Shown here: positions 32,495 through 42,039 of the stretch, piece by piece
How the letters are laid out: the number at the start of each line of letters is the position of its first letter
How positions within the stretch are numbered: the first letter of the stretch is position 1
Source of the DNA: an uncultured Bacteroides sp.
GTDB taxonomy: Bacteria; Bacteroidota; Bacteroidia; Bacteroidales; Bacteroidaceae
DNA length: 46,297 nucleotides
Reading direction: 5' to 3'
Assembly: GCA_900552645.1 (NCBI GenBank)
Contig: USAN01000015.1
Span: 1 to 46,297 of the forward strand
Notes under the pieces: model-generated
Databases searched by the model: none
What the model saw: the letters and a program-made list of their open reading frames with translations, nothing else
Told to the model about the DNA's origin: nothing
Translations under genes and position numbers: made by a program

Positions 32495-33058
32495 ATGGGT
32501 AAGAGTAATATTTATACTAAAACAGGCGACAAGGGCACTACTTCTCTAGTAGGAGGAGTACGAGTACCCAAGACTCACGTTAGGTTGGAGGCTTATGGCA
32601 CAGTCGATGAGCTTAATTCTCATTTAGGATTACTGAACAATTATCTTACAGAAGATCATGACCGTAATCTTATATATTACATTCAGAATAAACTGTTCTC
32701 AGTTGGATCTTATCTAGCTACCGACCGTACAAAAACTCCTTTGCACATTGAAAGTAGAATATCGGCCGAAGATATTGAGAAATTAGAGAAGGAGATAGAT
32801 GAAATAGATGGAATGCTTCCCAGGCAAACTACCTTCATATTGCCCGGAGGGTGTATTGCTGCATCGCAGGCTAATGTGTGTCGTACAGTGTGTAGAAGAG
32901 CAGAAAGAAGAATAATATATCTTAAAGAAACATGTGAAATAGAGGAAGATATAACTACATTTATAAACCGTTTATCTGATTACTTATTTATTTTATCTAG
33001 AAAATTGAACTTATTAACAAATACAAGTGAAATTTCTTGGAATAAAAGTTGCAAATGA
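32495..33058 (+). CDS. PduO-type cob(I)alamin adenosyltransferase
   Basis: A 187-aa enzyme that transfers the adenosyl group of ATP to cob(I)alamin, making coenzyme B12. The ATP-binding N-terminus YTKTGDKGTTSLVGG, AYGTVDELNSHLG, the FILPGG motif, the CRTVCRRAERR helix and the FINRLSDYLFILSRKLN motif are all visible. The frame is open upstream (TTG at 32471), but the ATG at 32495 gives the normal N-terminus and follows the previous stop by 7 bp. Confidence 0.92.
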   Translation: MGKSNIYTKTGDKGTTSLVGGVRVPKTHVRLEAYGTVDELNSHLGLLNNYLTEDHDRNLIYYIQNKLFSVGSYLATDRTKTPLHIESRISAEDIEKLEKEIDEIDGMLPRQTTFILPGGCIAASQANVCRTVCRRAERRIIYLKETCEIEEDITTFINRLSDYLFILSRKLNLLTNTSEISWNKSCK

Positions 33059-33078
33059 GAAAAAATATAATACTTTTG
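33049..33078 (+). promoter_or_regulatory. Promoter of the DUF2795 gene
   Basis: TTG (33049-33051) is 19 bp from TACTTTTG (33071-33078), the full Bacteroidales consensus, with about 45 bp of leader before the ATG at 33131. Confidence 0.75.
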
Positions 33079-33130
33079 CGCCCATATAAGAAAAAATAAA
33101 GATATTTTAAATTTTAAAACGGGAAATGCT

Positions 33131-33352
33131 ATGTACTGGACATTAGAATTGGCCTCGAAACTGGAAGATGCTCCATGGCCTGCTACAAAAGACGAGTTAA
33201 TTGATTATGCAATGCGTTCGGGCGCTCCACTTGAAGTTATAGAAAACTTGCAGGAAATGGAAGACGAAGGTGAAATTTATGAAAGTATTGAAGATATTTG
33301 GCCTGACTATCCAAGTAAGGAAGATTTCTTCTTTAACGAAGAAGAATATTAA
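33131..33352 (+). CDS. DUF2795 small acidic protein
   Basis: A 73-aa acidic protein with the DUF2795 pattern (WTLELASKLEDAPWPATKDELIDYA, then RSGAPLEVIENLQEM). A second acidic half ends in YPSKEDFFFNEEEY, as is usual in Bacteroidetes copies. It has a strong consensus promoter and its own terminator, which suggests high expression. Function is unknown. Confidence 0.88.
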   Translation: MYWTLELASKLEDAPWPATKDELIDYAMRSGAPLEVIENLQEMEDEGEIYESIEDIWPDYPSKEDFFFNEEEY

Positions 33353-33370
33353 ATTTAATAATAAAATATG

Positions 33371-33398
33371 AGCGGATGGCTAGTGTCATCCGCTTTTT
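33371..33398 (+). terminator. Terminator after the DUF2795 gene
   Basis: AGCGGATG (33371-33378) pairs perfectly with CATCCGCT (33387-33394), with an 8-base loop and a T-run. Confidence 0.88.
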
Positions 33399-33401
33399 AT
33401 T

Positions 33402-33409
33402 TAATTTTG
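33402..33409 (+). promoter_or_regulatory. -7 box of the barrel gene at 33429
   Basis: TAATTTTG directly after the terminator, 20 bp before the first ATG. Confidence 0.5.
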
Positions 33410-33428
33410 TTCCAAAATTTAAAAAAAT

Positions 33429-34004
33429 ATGAGAATGAAAAAGAGTGTTAGTTTATTGGCTTTTGTAATTATGTTATTTATTGCATTGCCATCATCTGCG
33501 CAACTTAGCTTTGGAGTAAAAGGAGGTCTTAATCTTTCTAAACTAGACATTTCAAAAAGTGGTTTGAAAGGTGATAATAATACAGGATGGTTTATTGGTC
33601 CGATGGCCGAATTTACTATTCCTATTATTGGTATAGGTGCTGACGTGGCTGCATTATATTCGCAGACTAAGTTGGGAGATAGTAGTCAGGATGCGACTTA
33701 TAAAACTATAGAAATTCCAGTTAACCTTAAATGGACTGCTGGCTTAGGAAGCATGCTTGGAGTGTATGTAGCAGCTGGTCCGCAATTTGGATTTAATGTA
33801 GGAAACAGTTTGGATTCATATTTTCATATGAAGAAGAATACTACCACATTCAATGTTGGTGCTGGTGTTAAGCTTATACGTCATTTACAAGCCGGAGTAA
33901 ATTATAATTTTGCTCTTAGCAATACAGCAAAGATTGTGATAGATGATGAAGTGTTTAAGGCAAAAAATAATACTTGGCAAGTTTCTTTAGCATATATCTT
34001 CTAA
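33429..34004 (+). CDS. Outer-membrane beta-barrel protein (PorT-like)
   Basis: A 191-aa protein with a signal peptide (cleavage probably after PSSA, residue ~24). The mature start LSFGVKGGLNLSKLD is typical of the PF13568/PorT-like eight-strand barrel family, and the C-terminus ends in WQVSLAYIF with a terminal aromatic. Either ATG (33429 or 33435) could be used. Role unknown; it is not close enough to true PorT to claim type IX secretion. Confidence 0.8.
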   Translation: MRMKKSVSLLAFVIMLFIALPSSAQLSFGVKGGLNLSKLDISKSGLKGDNNTGWFIGPMAEFTIPIIGIGADVAALYSQTKLGDSSQDATYKTIEIPVNLKWTAGLGSMLGVYVAAGPQFGFNVGNSLDSYFHMKKNTTTFNVGAGVKLIRHLQAGVNYNFALSNTAKIVIDDEVFKAKNNTWQVSLAYIF

Positions 34005-34013
34005 TATAATTTG

Positions 34014-34021
34014 TATTTTTG
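34014..34021 (+). promoter_or_regulatory. -7 box immediately before priA
   Basis: TATTTTTG ends only 4 bases before the ATG at 34026. If used, the transcript would start at or beside the start codon. Confidence 0.4.
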
Positions 34022-34025
34022 CGGC

Positions 34026-36488
34026 ATGAAGAAGTTCGTTGATGTAATATTGCCGCTCCCTATTGCAAACCTTTATACCTATTCTCTTCCAGATTATATG
34101 GAGGATAAGATAGAGAAAGGTTCTAGAATAGTAGTACCTTTCGGTAAGAAGAAATATTATACTGCTATTGTGGCTAAGGTGCATTATTCCAAACCCGAAG
34201 GATATGAAACGAAAGATGTTGAAGAAGTACTTGATAGCAAACCTGTATTGCTTCCTTCTCAGCTTGATTTCTGGAATTGGATTGCATCATATTATTTATG
34301 CACTCTTGGAGATGTATATAAAGCAGCCATTCCTTCGGGCATGAAAATTGAAAGTGAAACAATTATTGTTTTAAATAAAGAGTATGAAGCTTCTGTTCCT
34401 TTGCCAGAAAAGGAACAGAAGCTTCTTGATATGTTGCTTACCGATAGTGAACAGTGTATTACTCAGTTAGAAAAGAATAGTGGCATAAAGAGCATACTTT
34501 CTGTTATAAATTCTCTTCTTGACAAGGAAGCAGTATTTATAAAGGAGGAGCTTAAGCGTAGTTATAAGCCTAAGATTGAAACCAGAGTTAAATTCTTCGA
34601 TAACTCTATAACCGATCAGCAGCTGCATGATATATTTAATAATCTTCAGAAAGCACCAAAACAGTTGGCCCTATTAATGAAGTATATTGAACTGTCAGGA
34701 TGGTTCTCGAATAGGAATGAACTTAAAGAGGTACAGAAATCTGTACTTATTGAAAAAACTGGAGCATCTTCTGCTATGCTAAATGCTTTGTGCGACAAGA
34801 ATATTCTTTGTGTATACTCACACGAGATAGGAAGGCTGACGAAAGAAAATGTGTCGCTTTTGGAATTGAATTCTCTTAATGAATTTCAACAAAATGCATA
34901 TGATAAGGTATTGCAGCAATTCAAAGAAAAAGAGGTATGTCTGCTTCATGGAGTAACATCAAGTGGTAAGACCGAAATATATATTCACCTTATAGAGAAA
35001 GCTATTAAAGAAGGAAAGCAAGTACTTTATCTGTTGCCCGAAATAGCTCTTACTACTCAGATAACCGAACGATTAAAGAGAGTATTCGGCAATCGCCTTG
35101 GAATATATCATTCAAAGTTTCCAGATGCAGAACGAGTAGAGATATGGCAGAAGCAGCTAAGTGATAATAGCTACGACATAATATTAGGTGTACGTTCTTC
35201 TGTTTTCCTTCCATTTCGAAATTTAGGCTTGGTTATTATCGACGAAGAGCATGAAAATACTTATAAGCAGCAAGATCCTGCTCCGCGTTATCATGCCAGA
35301 AGTGCAGCTATAGTACTTGCATCAAAATTTAGAGCAAAGGTGTTACTAGGAACTGCTACTCCATCAATCGAGACTCACTTTAATGCCCATAACGGAAAGT
35401 ATGGATATGTTCAGCTAAATGAAAGATATAAAGATATAGAACTTCCTGAAGTAGATCTTGTAGACATAAAGGAACTTGCACGCCAGAAGCTAATGAAGGG
35501 ACCTTTTTCACAACATCTTATTAAAAAGATAGGGGAAGCCCTTGATAAGAAGGAACAAGTTATTTTGTTTCAGAATAGAAGAGGATATGCACCTATGATT
35601 GAGTGTAATGTGTGTGGGTGGGTACCTAAATGCAAGAATTGTGATGTAAGTCTTACTTATCATAAAGGATTAAATGAACTTACTTGTCATTATTGTGGAT
35701 ATACATATCAGATACCAAGATCGTGCCCGGCATGCGAAAGTACAGAGCTTATAAATCGAGGGTTCGGAACAGAAAGGATAGAGGATAGTATAAAAGAAGT
35801 ATTTCCCGATGCTCGAATAGCACGTATGGACCTCGACACAACCCGTACTCGTAGTGCTTACGAGAAAATTATATCAGGATTTGAAGATGGAAAGACAGAT
35901 ATTCTTATAGGTACTCAGATGGTATCTAAGGGACTCGATTTTGATCATGTAAGTGTTGTCGGAATTCTTAATTCAGATTCACTTCTTAATTATCCCGATT
36001 TTAGGAGTCATGAAAGAGCTTACCAGCTTATGGCTCAGGTGGCCGGGAGAGCAGGTAGAAAAAATAAGAGGGGATTGGTAATATTGCAGACAAAATCGCC
36101 CGAACTTCCTCTTATTGATCAGGTAATTAGAAATGATTACGAAGGAATGTATAATGATCAGTTGGAAGAAAGACAGATGTTTAAATATCCTCCATATTAT
36201 AGATTAATATATGTATATCTTAAACATAGAAAAGAAGAGATTGCCGAAGAAGCTGCAAAAACTATGGCAGCCATGTTAAGAAGTGGACTCGATAATAGAA
36301 TATTAGGACCTGACAAACCTCCGGTTGCAAGAGTGCAGAACCTATTTATACGTAAAATCGTTGTAAAGGTGGAGTTTAACATCTCTTTTACAAAGGTAAG
36401 AGAGTATCTTAAGGATATTCAGAAGAGTATTGTTGAAAATGAGAAATTTCGTTCTGTTATGGTCTACTATGATGTAGATCCTATGTAA
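34026..36488 (+). CDS. priA: Primosomal protein N' (replication restart helicase)
   Basis: An 820-aa PriA, the 3'-to-5' helicase that reloads the replisome on stalled forks. It has an N-terminal 3'-BD domain (FVDVILPLPIANLYTYSLP) and Walker A GVTSSGKTE. DEEH box IIDEEHENTYKQ is followed by LLGTATPS, the eight-cysteine zinc region (CNVCGW, CKNC, CHYC, CPAC), and helicase motifs V/VI (GTQMVSKGLDFDHV, QVAGRAGR). The ATG at 34026 is chosen because MKKFVDVILP is the usual beginning; an upstream TTG frame start at 34011 adds five residues. Confidence 0.94.
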   Translation: MKKFVDVILPLPIANLYTYSLPDYMEDKIEKGSRIVVPFGKKKYYTAIVAKVHYSKPEGYETKDVEEVLDSKPVLLPSQLDFWNWIASYYLCTLGDVYKAAIPSGMKIESETIIVLNKEYEASVPLPEKEQKLLDMLLTDSEQCITQLEKNSGIKSILSVINSLLDKEAVFIKEELKRSYKPKIETRVKFFDNSITDQQLHDIFNNLQKAPKQLALLMKYIELSGWFSNRNELKEVQKSVLIEKTGASSAMLNALCDKNILCVYSHEIGRLTKENVSLLELNSLNEFQQNAYDKVLQQFKEKEVCLLHGVTSSGKTEIYIHLIEKAIKEGKQVLYLLPEIALTTQITERLKRVFGNRLGIYHSKFPDAERVEIWQKQLSDNSYDIILGVRSSVFLPFRNLGLVIIDEEHENTYKQQDPAPRYHARSAAIVLASKFRAKVLLGTATPSIETHFNAHNGKYGYVQLNERYKDIELPEVDLVDIKELARQKLMKGPFSQHLIKKIGEALDKKEQVILFQNRRGYAPMIECNVCGWVPKCKNCDVSLTYHKGLNELTCHYCGYTYQIPRSCPACESTELINRGFGTERIEDSIKEVFPDARIARMDLDTTRTRSAYEKIISGFEDGKTDILIGTQMVSKGLDFDHVSVVGILNSDSLLNYPDFRSHERAYQLMAQVAGRAGRKNKRGLVILQTKSPELPLIDQVIRNDYEGMYNDQLEERQMFKYPPYYRLIYVYLKHRKEEIAEEAAKTMAAMLRSGLDNRILGPDKPPVARVQNLFIRKIVVKVEFNISFTKVREYLKDIQKSIVENEKFRSVMVYYDVDPM

Positions 36489-36507
36489 AAACTATATATA
36501 ATTATAT

Positions 36508-36978
36508 ATGAAAAAAATATTATTTGTTTGTCTTGGTAACATATGTCGTTCTTCTACGGCAGAAGAAGTAATGAAGAATATTATATCGAAAAATGGAATG
36601 AAAGATGATTTCATGATAGATTCTGCAGGTATTTTAAACTATCATTCTGGCGAACTTCCCGATAGCCGCATGCGAATGCATGCAGCACGAAGAGGTTATA
36701 ATCTTATTCATCGTTCACGTCAGGTTACTACAGACGATTTTTATGAATTTGATATGATTGTAGGAATGGACGATAGAAATATCTCTGATTTAATGGACAA
36801 ATCGCCCGATTTGGATACTCAAAAGAAGATATATAGAATGACTGATTTCTGTATTAATAAGTGTGTAGACTATGTACCCGATCCATATTACGGTGGGGAA
36901 CAGGGCTTCGAGAATGTTCTAGATATATTAGAAGATGCATGCTACGGACTATTTACTTCTTTAACTCGGGATAACTGA
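36508..36978 (+). CDS. Low-molecular-weight protein tyrosine phosphatase
   Basis: A 156-aa LMW-PTP with the P-loop VCLGNICRSS (Cys8, Arg14, Ser15) at the N-terminus and the acid DPYYGG motif (VPDPYYGG) near residue 131. In many bacteria these enzymes dephosphorylate tyrosine kinases that control capsule export; no kinase is nearby here. It follows priA by 19 bp. The last 26 bases overlap the convergent 7TM-HD gene. Confidence 0.93.
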   Translation: MKKILFVCLGNICRSSTAEEVMKNIISKNGMKDDFMIDSAGILNYHSGELPDSRMRMHAARRGYNLIHRSRQVTTDDFYEFDMIVGMDDRNISDLMDKSPDLDTQKKIYRMTDFCINKCVDYVPDPYYGGEQGFENVLDILEDACYGLFTSLTRDN

Positions 36979-39016
36979 TACGAGTGTGATACATTGTTTT
37001 CAGTTTTTCCTTGAACTCGGTTTTAACTATTGATATATCCTTGAATGTAATAGGACATTCCTTGAAGTATCCTTCGGCTACTTGACCATCTACTATTTTG
37101 TCTACAAGTATACTTATGCTATCTTCCGTATATTCGGCAAGGCTTCTTGAAGCAGCTTCTACAGAATCGGCCATCATAAGTATAGCTTGTTCCTTTGTAA
37201 ATGGATTTGGTCCTGGATAGGTAAACAAGTCAATGTCTATATCCTCATCGGGATGTTCGTTCTTCCATGAAATATAGAAGTATTTGGTTTGTCCCAATCC
37301 ATGATGAGTTCTTATAAAGTCTTTTATTACTGTAGGCAGATTATGCTTGTCGGCTAGTTTTATACCATCTGTTATATGACTTATTACTATCTGCGAACTC
37401 TGTATGTAACTTAGGTTCTTGTGCGGATTTACTCCAGACTGATTTTCGGTGAAGAATGCCGGATTTACTGTCTTTCCAATGTCATGATATAGCGCACCTG
37501 TTCGTACCAGCTGACTCTTGGCCCCAATCTTGTTGGCTCCTGCAGAGGCAAGATTGGCTACCTGCAGTGAATGTTGAAAAGTGCCTGGAGCCACCTCCGA
37601 CATTTCACGAAGTATGTCATTGTTTATATTAGATAATTCTACTAATGTAACGTTAGATGTAAAACCAAAAATTTTCTCCAATACGAATAATAACGGATAT
37701 GCAAAAAGAAGGAAAATCCCATTTATCATGAAATAGATATACATTCGTGTGTTCAGCTTCATTAAATCGTTCTCGTTTATGAGCTCAAGAGAAAAATAAA
37801 GCAGAGTATACATAAGGAATATGATGAAAGCAGTTCTTATAAGCTGCGATCTTTGTGACAACTCGCGGAGACTGAATATTGCAACCATTCCGGCGGCTAC
37901 TTGCAGTAATATGAATTCATAAGGGTAATGAAGGGTTATTGAACAGAGTAATATAATTGTAGAAAGTACCATGAAAGCTGTACGAGAGTCAAGGAAAACT
38001 CTTACAATTATAGGAATCATTGCAAATGGGATTATGTATACAGTAAGTATATTCTGTTCTACCATTATAGAAGTGAGTACAGGAAAAAATACAATAAGAG
38101 CAAAAAGTAAAGTGAGACCACCTTTGTGACTATAGTAATCCTTGCGGAACAACTCTAGGTAAATCATGAAACATAGAATAAATATACTTACAAAAAGAAT
38201 CTGACCTCCTATGGTCATCCTTATCTTACTTACCGACTCTCCTTTCTTGTTCCACTCTTTGTGTAGCGATTGTAATATATTAAATGTGTGTTCGTTAACT
38301 ATTTCTCCTCTATCTATAATCTTCTGTCCGCTCATTACATATCCGTTAGCCCATGCTATATTGGACAGTAAGTCTTTCTTTGCTGCAACCGATTTTCCCT
38401 TATCAAATATTATATTTGGAGTTATGTAGTTGTTTAGATTACATTTTTGCAGCAAGCTCTTGTTATAATAAGATGTATCCGAGTTTAGAACCATCTCGTA
38501 AGCCTGAGTTACGGTAAGAAGTTTTTCTACAGGATAGCTAGATGCAGTGGTATTGCTTACTATGCGTATATTGCTTACTTTGTCTTGCTTTAGCTTTTTC
38601 ATTTCATTTCCGTCAACGATACCTACCGAGTAAACCTCCTTAAGCAGTTTCTCAATGTAGCTCAAGTAATTGTGGCTGGGAATTATGAACTTAAGACTTT
38701 TTCCATAATCTTCTTTCAATCTTTCCAATGCATTCCTTTCGGTATTCTTTTCCAGCATGAAGTATGGTTGGAATGTAGCTAGCAGACTATCCTGTTCTTT
38801 CTGAACCTGAGCCTCATTTTTGTAAATGGGAAAATCGAATGAAGCCTGAAGCAATCCATACTTCCAAGGCTTGTTTATATCGAATTGATAATTAAACTTT
38901 TCTTCCTGTGGCAGGAAACATACAATAACTGTAACAGTGGCAATAAAGATGAGCGTTTTGTAAATTAAATCTTTATTAAAAAACCATTTATATTTGGATA
39001 TACTATGCATGTTCAT
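36953..39016 (-). CDS. 7TM-HD phosphohydrolase (PgpH-like)
   Basis: A 687-aa membrane protein. It has an N-terminal helix (~16-34), a large extracytoplasmic domain (~40-265), seven helices (~265-460) and a cytoplasmic HD domain with HDIGKT, HITDG, the RTHHG motif and a final Asp in MMADSVEAASRS. This is the architecture of PgpH, a c-di-AMP phosphodiesterase in Firmicutes; Bacteroidetes homologues are assumed to act likewise. A second start, M3 at about 39010, is possible. No diadenylate cyclase is in the window. Confidence 0.9.
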   Translation of the reverse strand: MNMHSISKYKWFFNKDLIYKTLIFIATVTVIVCFLPQEEKFNYQFDINKPWKYGLLQASFDFPIYKNEAQVQKEQDSLLATFQPYFMLEKNTERNALERLKEDYGKSLKFIIPSHNYLSYIEKLLKEVYSVGIVDGNEMKKLKQDKVSNIRIVSNTTASSYPVEKLLTVTQAYEMVLNSDTSYYNKSLLQKCNLNNYITPNIIFDKGKSVAAKKDLLSNIAWANGYVMSGQKIIDRGEIVNEHTFNILQSLHKEWNKKGESVSKIRMTIGGQILFVSIFILCFMIYLELFRKDYYSHKGGLTLLFALIVFFPVLTSIMVEQNILTVYIIPFAMIPIIVRVFLDSRTAFMVLSTIILLCSITLHYPYEFILLQVAAGMVAIFSLRELSQRSQLIRTAFIIFLMYTLLYFSLELINENDLMKLNTRMYIYFMINGIFLLFAYPLLFVLEKIFGFTSNVTLVELSNINNDILREMSEVAPGTFQHSLQVANLASAGANKIGAKSQLVRTGALYHDIGKTVNPAFFTENQSGVNPHKNLSYIQSSQIVISHITDGIKLADKHNLPTVIKDFIRTHHGLGQTKYFYISWKNEHPDEDIDIDLFTYPGPNPFTKEQAILMMADSVEAASRSLAEYTEDSISILVDKIVDGQVAEGYFKECPITFKDISIVKTEFKEKLKTMYHTRISYPELKK

Positions 39017-39059
39017 ATAATTTTGGCCGAAAAATAAGAAAAATACGGGAAATTTAGTT

Positions 39060-39067
39060 TACTTTTG
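39060..39067 (+). promoter_or_regulatory. -7 box of gltX
   Basis: TACTTTTG followed by C, 25 bp before the ATG at 39093. No clear -33 TTG. Confidence 0.55.
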
Positions 39068-39092
39068 CCTCGTATTTTATATAAAACTCAAA

Positions 39093-40610
39093 ATGTCAGA
39101 AAGAAAAGTTAGAGTACGATTTGCTCCGAGTCCTACAGGAGCATTGCATATAGGTGGTGTACGTACTGCCTTATATAACTATTTGTTTGCGCGTCAACAC
39201 GGTGGAGAATTAGTATTTCGTATAGAAGATACGGACTCAAATCGTTTTGTACCAGGAGCCGAGGAATACATTTTGGATTCTTTTAAATGGTTAGGCATAA
39301 ATTTTGACGAGGGAGTCTCCTTCGGTGGAAAATATGGACCTTACAGACAGTCTGAAAGAAGAGACATATATAAGAAATATGTCCAGATATTGCTAGATAA
39401 TAATAAAGCTTATATAGCGTTTGATACTCCTGAAGAGCTTGAAGCAAAAAGAAACGAGATCTCTAATTTTCAGTATGATGCTTCGACAAGGATGAGTATG
39501 CGTAATTCCCTTACTCTTTCAAAAGAGGAAGTAGACAAACTTATTTCTGAAGGAAAACAGTATGTAGTTCGCTTTAAGATTGAACCCAATGAAGAGGTTC
39601 ATGTAAATGATATAATTCGTGGAGATGTTGTAGTAAACTCATCTGTACTCGATGATAAAGTATTATATAAGTCGGCCGATCAACTTCCTACATATCACTT
39701 GGCAAATATTGTTGATGATCATCTGATGGAGATTACTCAGGTTATACGTGGGGAAGAGTGGTTGCCATCTGCTCCATTACATATATTACTTTATAAGGCT
39801 TTTGCTTGGGAAGATACTATGCCTCAGTTTGCTCATCTTCCTTTGTTGCTTAAACCAGATGGAAATGGAAAGTTAAGCAAACGCGATGGCGACCGTCTAG
39901 GTTTCCCTGTTTTCCCATTAGAATGGCATGATCCAAAGACTGGTGATGTCTCGTCGGGATATCGTGAAGCAGGTTACTTGCCAGAAGCTGTAATAAACTT
40001 CCTTGCTCTTCTAGGGTGGAATCCTGGTAACAATCAGGAAATAATGTCTTTGGATGAACTTGTAAAGTTGTTTAACCTTAGTCATTGCAGCAAGTCGGGA
40101 GCTAAGTTCGACTTCGAAAAGGCTAAGTGGTTCAATCACGAGTATATACTCATGAAAGATAATGAAGAACTGGCCGAAATGTTTATTCCTGTACTGAAGG
40201 AACATGGAATAGATGCTCCTAAAGATAAGGTAGTTACTGTAGTAGGTCTTATGAAGGATCGAGTAAGCTTCATGAAAGAATTGTGGGACACTTGTCGTTT
40301 CTTCTTCGTGGCTCCCGAAAGTTATGATGAAAAGACAGTTAAAAAACGCTGGAAAGAAGATTCGGCAGAAAGAATGCTGGAACTTGCATCTGTGCTCGAG
40401 GCTTTGGATGATTTCTCAATCGCAAACCAAGAGGCGGTAGTAATGAAGTGGATAGAAGATAAGGGATATCATTTGGGCAATATAATGAATGCTTTCCGAC
40501 TGACGTTGGTAGGTGAAGGAAAAGGTCCTCACATGTTTGATATATCGGCAGTACTTGGAAAAGAAGAAACTTTGAGACGCATTCGCCGAGCTGTAGAAGT
40601 GCTCAAGTAA
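39093..40610 (+). CDS. gltX: Glutamyl-tRNA synthetase
   Basis: A 505-aa class I synthetase charging tRNA-Glu. The HIGH motif appears as HIGG in APSPTGALHIGGVRTALYN (residues ~19-22). The KMSKS motif appears as KLSKRDG near residue 264. The anticodon-binding helical C-terminus is complete. It is followed by waaA after 10 bp, probably co-transcribed. Confidence 0.95.
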   Translation: MSERKVRVRFAPSPTGALHIGGVRTALYNYLFARQHGGELVFRIEDTDSNRFVPGAEEYILDSFKWLGINFDEGVSFGGKYGPYRQSERRDIYKKYVQILLDNNKAYIAFDTPEELEAKRNEISNFQYDASTRMSMRNSLTLSKEEVDKLISEGKQYVVRFKIEPNEEVHVNDIIRGDVVVNSSVLDDKVLYKSADQLPTYHLANIVDDHLMEITQVIRGEEWLPSAPLHILLYKAFAWEDTMPQFAHLPLLLKPDGNGKLSKRDGDRLGFPVFPLEWHDPKTGDVSSGYREAGYLPEAVINFLALLGWNPGNNQEIMSLDELVKLFNLSHCSKSGAKFDFEKAKWFNHEYILMKDNEELAEMFIPVLKEHGIDAPKDKVVTVVGLMKDRVSFMKELWDTCRFFFVAPESYDEKTVKKRWKEDSAERMLELASVLEALDDFSIANQEAVVMKWIEDKGYHLGNIMNAFRLTLVGEGKGPHMFDISAVLGKEETLRRIRRAVEVLK

Positions 40611-40620
40611 TACGTTTGTC

Positions 40621-41841
40621 ATGTTTTATAATTTAGCAATATATATATATTTGTTTGGAGTAAAAGTAGCAGCTCTATTTTCTTCAAAACCCAGAAAAAT
40701 GATTATGGGACATCGTGATGTTTTCGGTGTCCTTAGAAGAAGTATTGATAAGAATAAAAAATATATATGGTTTCATGCCGCTTCATTGGGAGAATTCGAA
40801 CAGGGAAGGCCGTTGATAGAATATATTCGTAAGAACTATCCTGAATATGGTATTCTTCAGACATTTTTCTCACCTTCAGGATATGAAGTGAGAAAAAATT
40901 ACAAGGGAGCAGATATCGTATGTTATCTTCCTTTTGATACACCTCGCAATGCAAGAAAGTTTGTATCGCTTGCCAATCCTTACATGGCTTTTTTCATAAA
41001 GTATGAGTTCTGGCAAAATTATCTTAGCGAACTTAAGAAAAGAGACGTGGCAGCATATAGTGTATCTTCTATATTTCGTCCTAATCAGGTATTCTTTCGC
41101 TGGTATGGCAAGAATTATAGTAAGGTGCTATCTATGTTTGACCATCTTTTTGTTCAGAATGAGATATCTAAGGATTTACTCTCTTCATTGAACGTTAACG
41201 ATGTTACTGTAGTAGGTGATACTCGCTTTGACAGAGTTATAGATATTTGTAATGATGCAAAGGAATTGCCTTTGATAAAAAGCTTTAAGGATAATAGCCT
41301 TACACTAGTTGCCGGTAGTTCTTGGGGTCCCGATGAAGATATATTCATAAAATACTTCAATGAGCATCCTGAACTTAAACTGGTAATTGCTCCTCATGTA
41401 GTTAATGACAGTCATCTGAAAGAGATAATGGATAAACTTAAACGTCCATCTATTCTATATAGCGAGGCAACCGAAGAGAATGTAAAGAAAGCTGATTGCC
41501 TTATAATAGATTGTTATGGTTTGCTATCTTCTATATACAGATATGGAGATATATCGTATATAGGTGGTGGTTTTGGAGTAGGCATACACAATGTTCTTGA
41601 AGCAGCAGTTTACAGTATTCCTGTTGTATTTGGACCCAATAACAAGAAGTTTCGTGAGGCTCAGCATTTATTGGAAAATAAGGGTGGATTTGAGATTACC
41701 GATCAGCAAAATTTTGATATGTTGATGAATAAATTTATAAATCAGCCTTCATTCTTATCGGAAGCTGGCAGTGCTGCCGGTAATTATGTGAAGAATAATT
41801 CAGGTACTCTGGAAAAAATCATGAAATCTATAAAGCTTTAA
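40621..41841 (+). CDS. waaA: 3-deoxy-D-manno-octulosonate (Kdo) transferase
   Basis: A 406-aa GT30 enzyme adding Kdo to lipid A precursor, anchored by an N-terminal hydrophobic helix (YNLAIYIYLFGVKVAALF). Family motifs are visible: WFHAASLGEFEQGRPLIE with the catalytic Glu, FFSPSGYE, YLPFDT, the FFIKYEFWQN stretch, and the C-terminal GGGFGVGIHNVLEAA donor-site loop. With lpxK elsewhere in the window this confirms an LPS-making organism. Confidence 0.94.
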   Translation: MFYNLAIYIYLFGVKVAALFSSKPRKMIMGHRDVFGVLRRSIDKNKKYIWFHAASLGEFEQGRPLIEYIRKNYPEYGILQTFFSPSGYEVRKNYKGADIVCYLPFDTPRNARKFVSLANPYMAFFIKYEFWQNYLSELKKRDVAAYSVSSIFRPNQVFFRWYGKNYSKVLSMFDHLFVQNEISKDLLSSLNVNDVTVVGDTRFDRVIDICNDAKELPLIKSFKDNSLTLVAGSSWGPDEDIFIKYFNEHPELKLVIAPHVVNDSHLKEIMDKLKRPSILYSEATEENVKKADCLIIDCYGLLSSIYRYGDISYIGGGFGVGIHNVLEAAVYSIPVVFGPNNKKFREAQHLLENKGGFEITDQQNFDMLMNKFINQPSFLSEAGSAAGNYVKNNSGTLEKIMKSIKL

Positions 41842-41870
41842 TACATACTAAGCTTATATAATGAGATGCT

Positions 41871-41927
41871 TAATAATAGAAGAAGGTGCAGTAACTAATA
41901 GCAGTACTGCACCTTCTTCTATTATTA
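41871..41927. terminator. Bidirectional terminator, 23-bp perfect stem
   Basis: Arms 41871-41893 and 41905-41927 are perfectly complementary around an 11-base loop; the core is GAAGAAGGTGCAGTA. It lies 29 bp after waaA. Confidence 0.85.
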
Positions 41928-41928
41928 T

Positions 41929-42021
41929 AAACTAATGTCACATTATTCACAATTCCAACTCGCTGATGGTTAGGTATATATGTGTGAATGATGTAGTCAT
42001 AATATTCACATATCATTCACA
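41929..42021. repeat. Dispersed repeat A, copy 2
   Basis: Ungapped partner of 259-351. TTCACA/TGTGAA sites are at 41946, 41983 (inverted), 42005 and 42016. Here the perfect 10-bp inverted repeat is between TGTGAATGAT (41983-41992) and ATCATTCACA (42012-42021), that is, site 2 with site 4 rather than site 3. It begins one base after the waaA terminator hairpin. Confidence 0.7.
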
Positions 42022-42039
42022 GAAATATTGAGGCAATTT

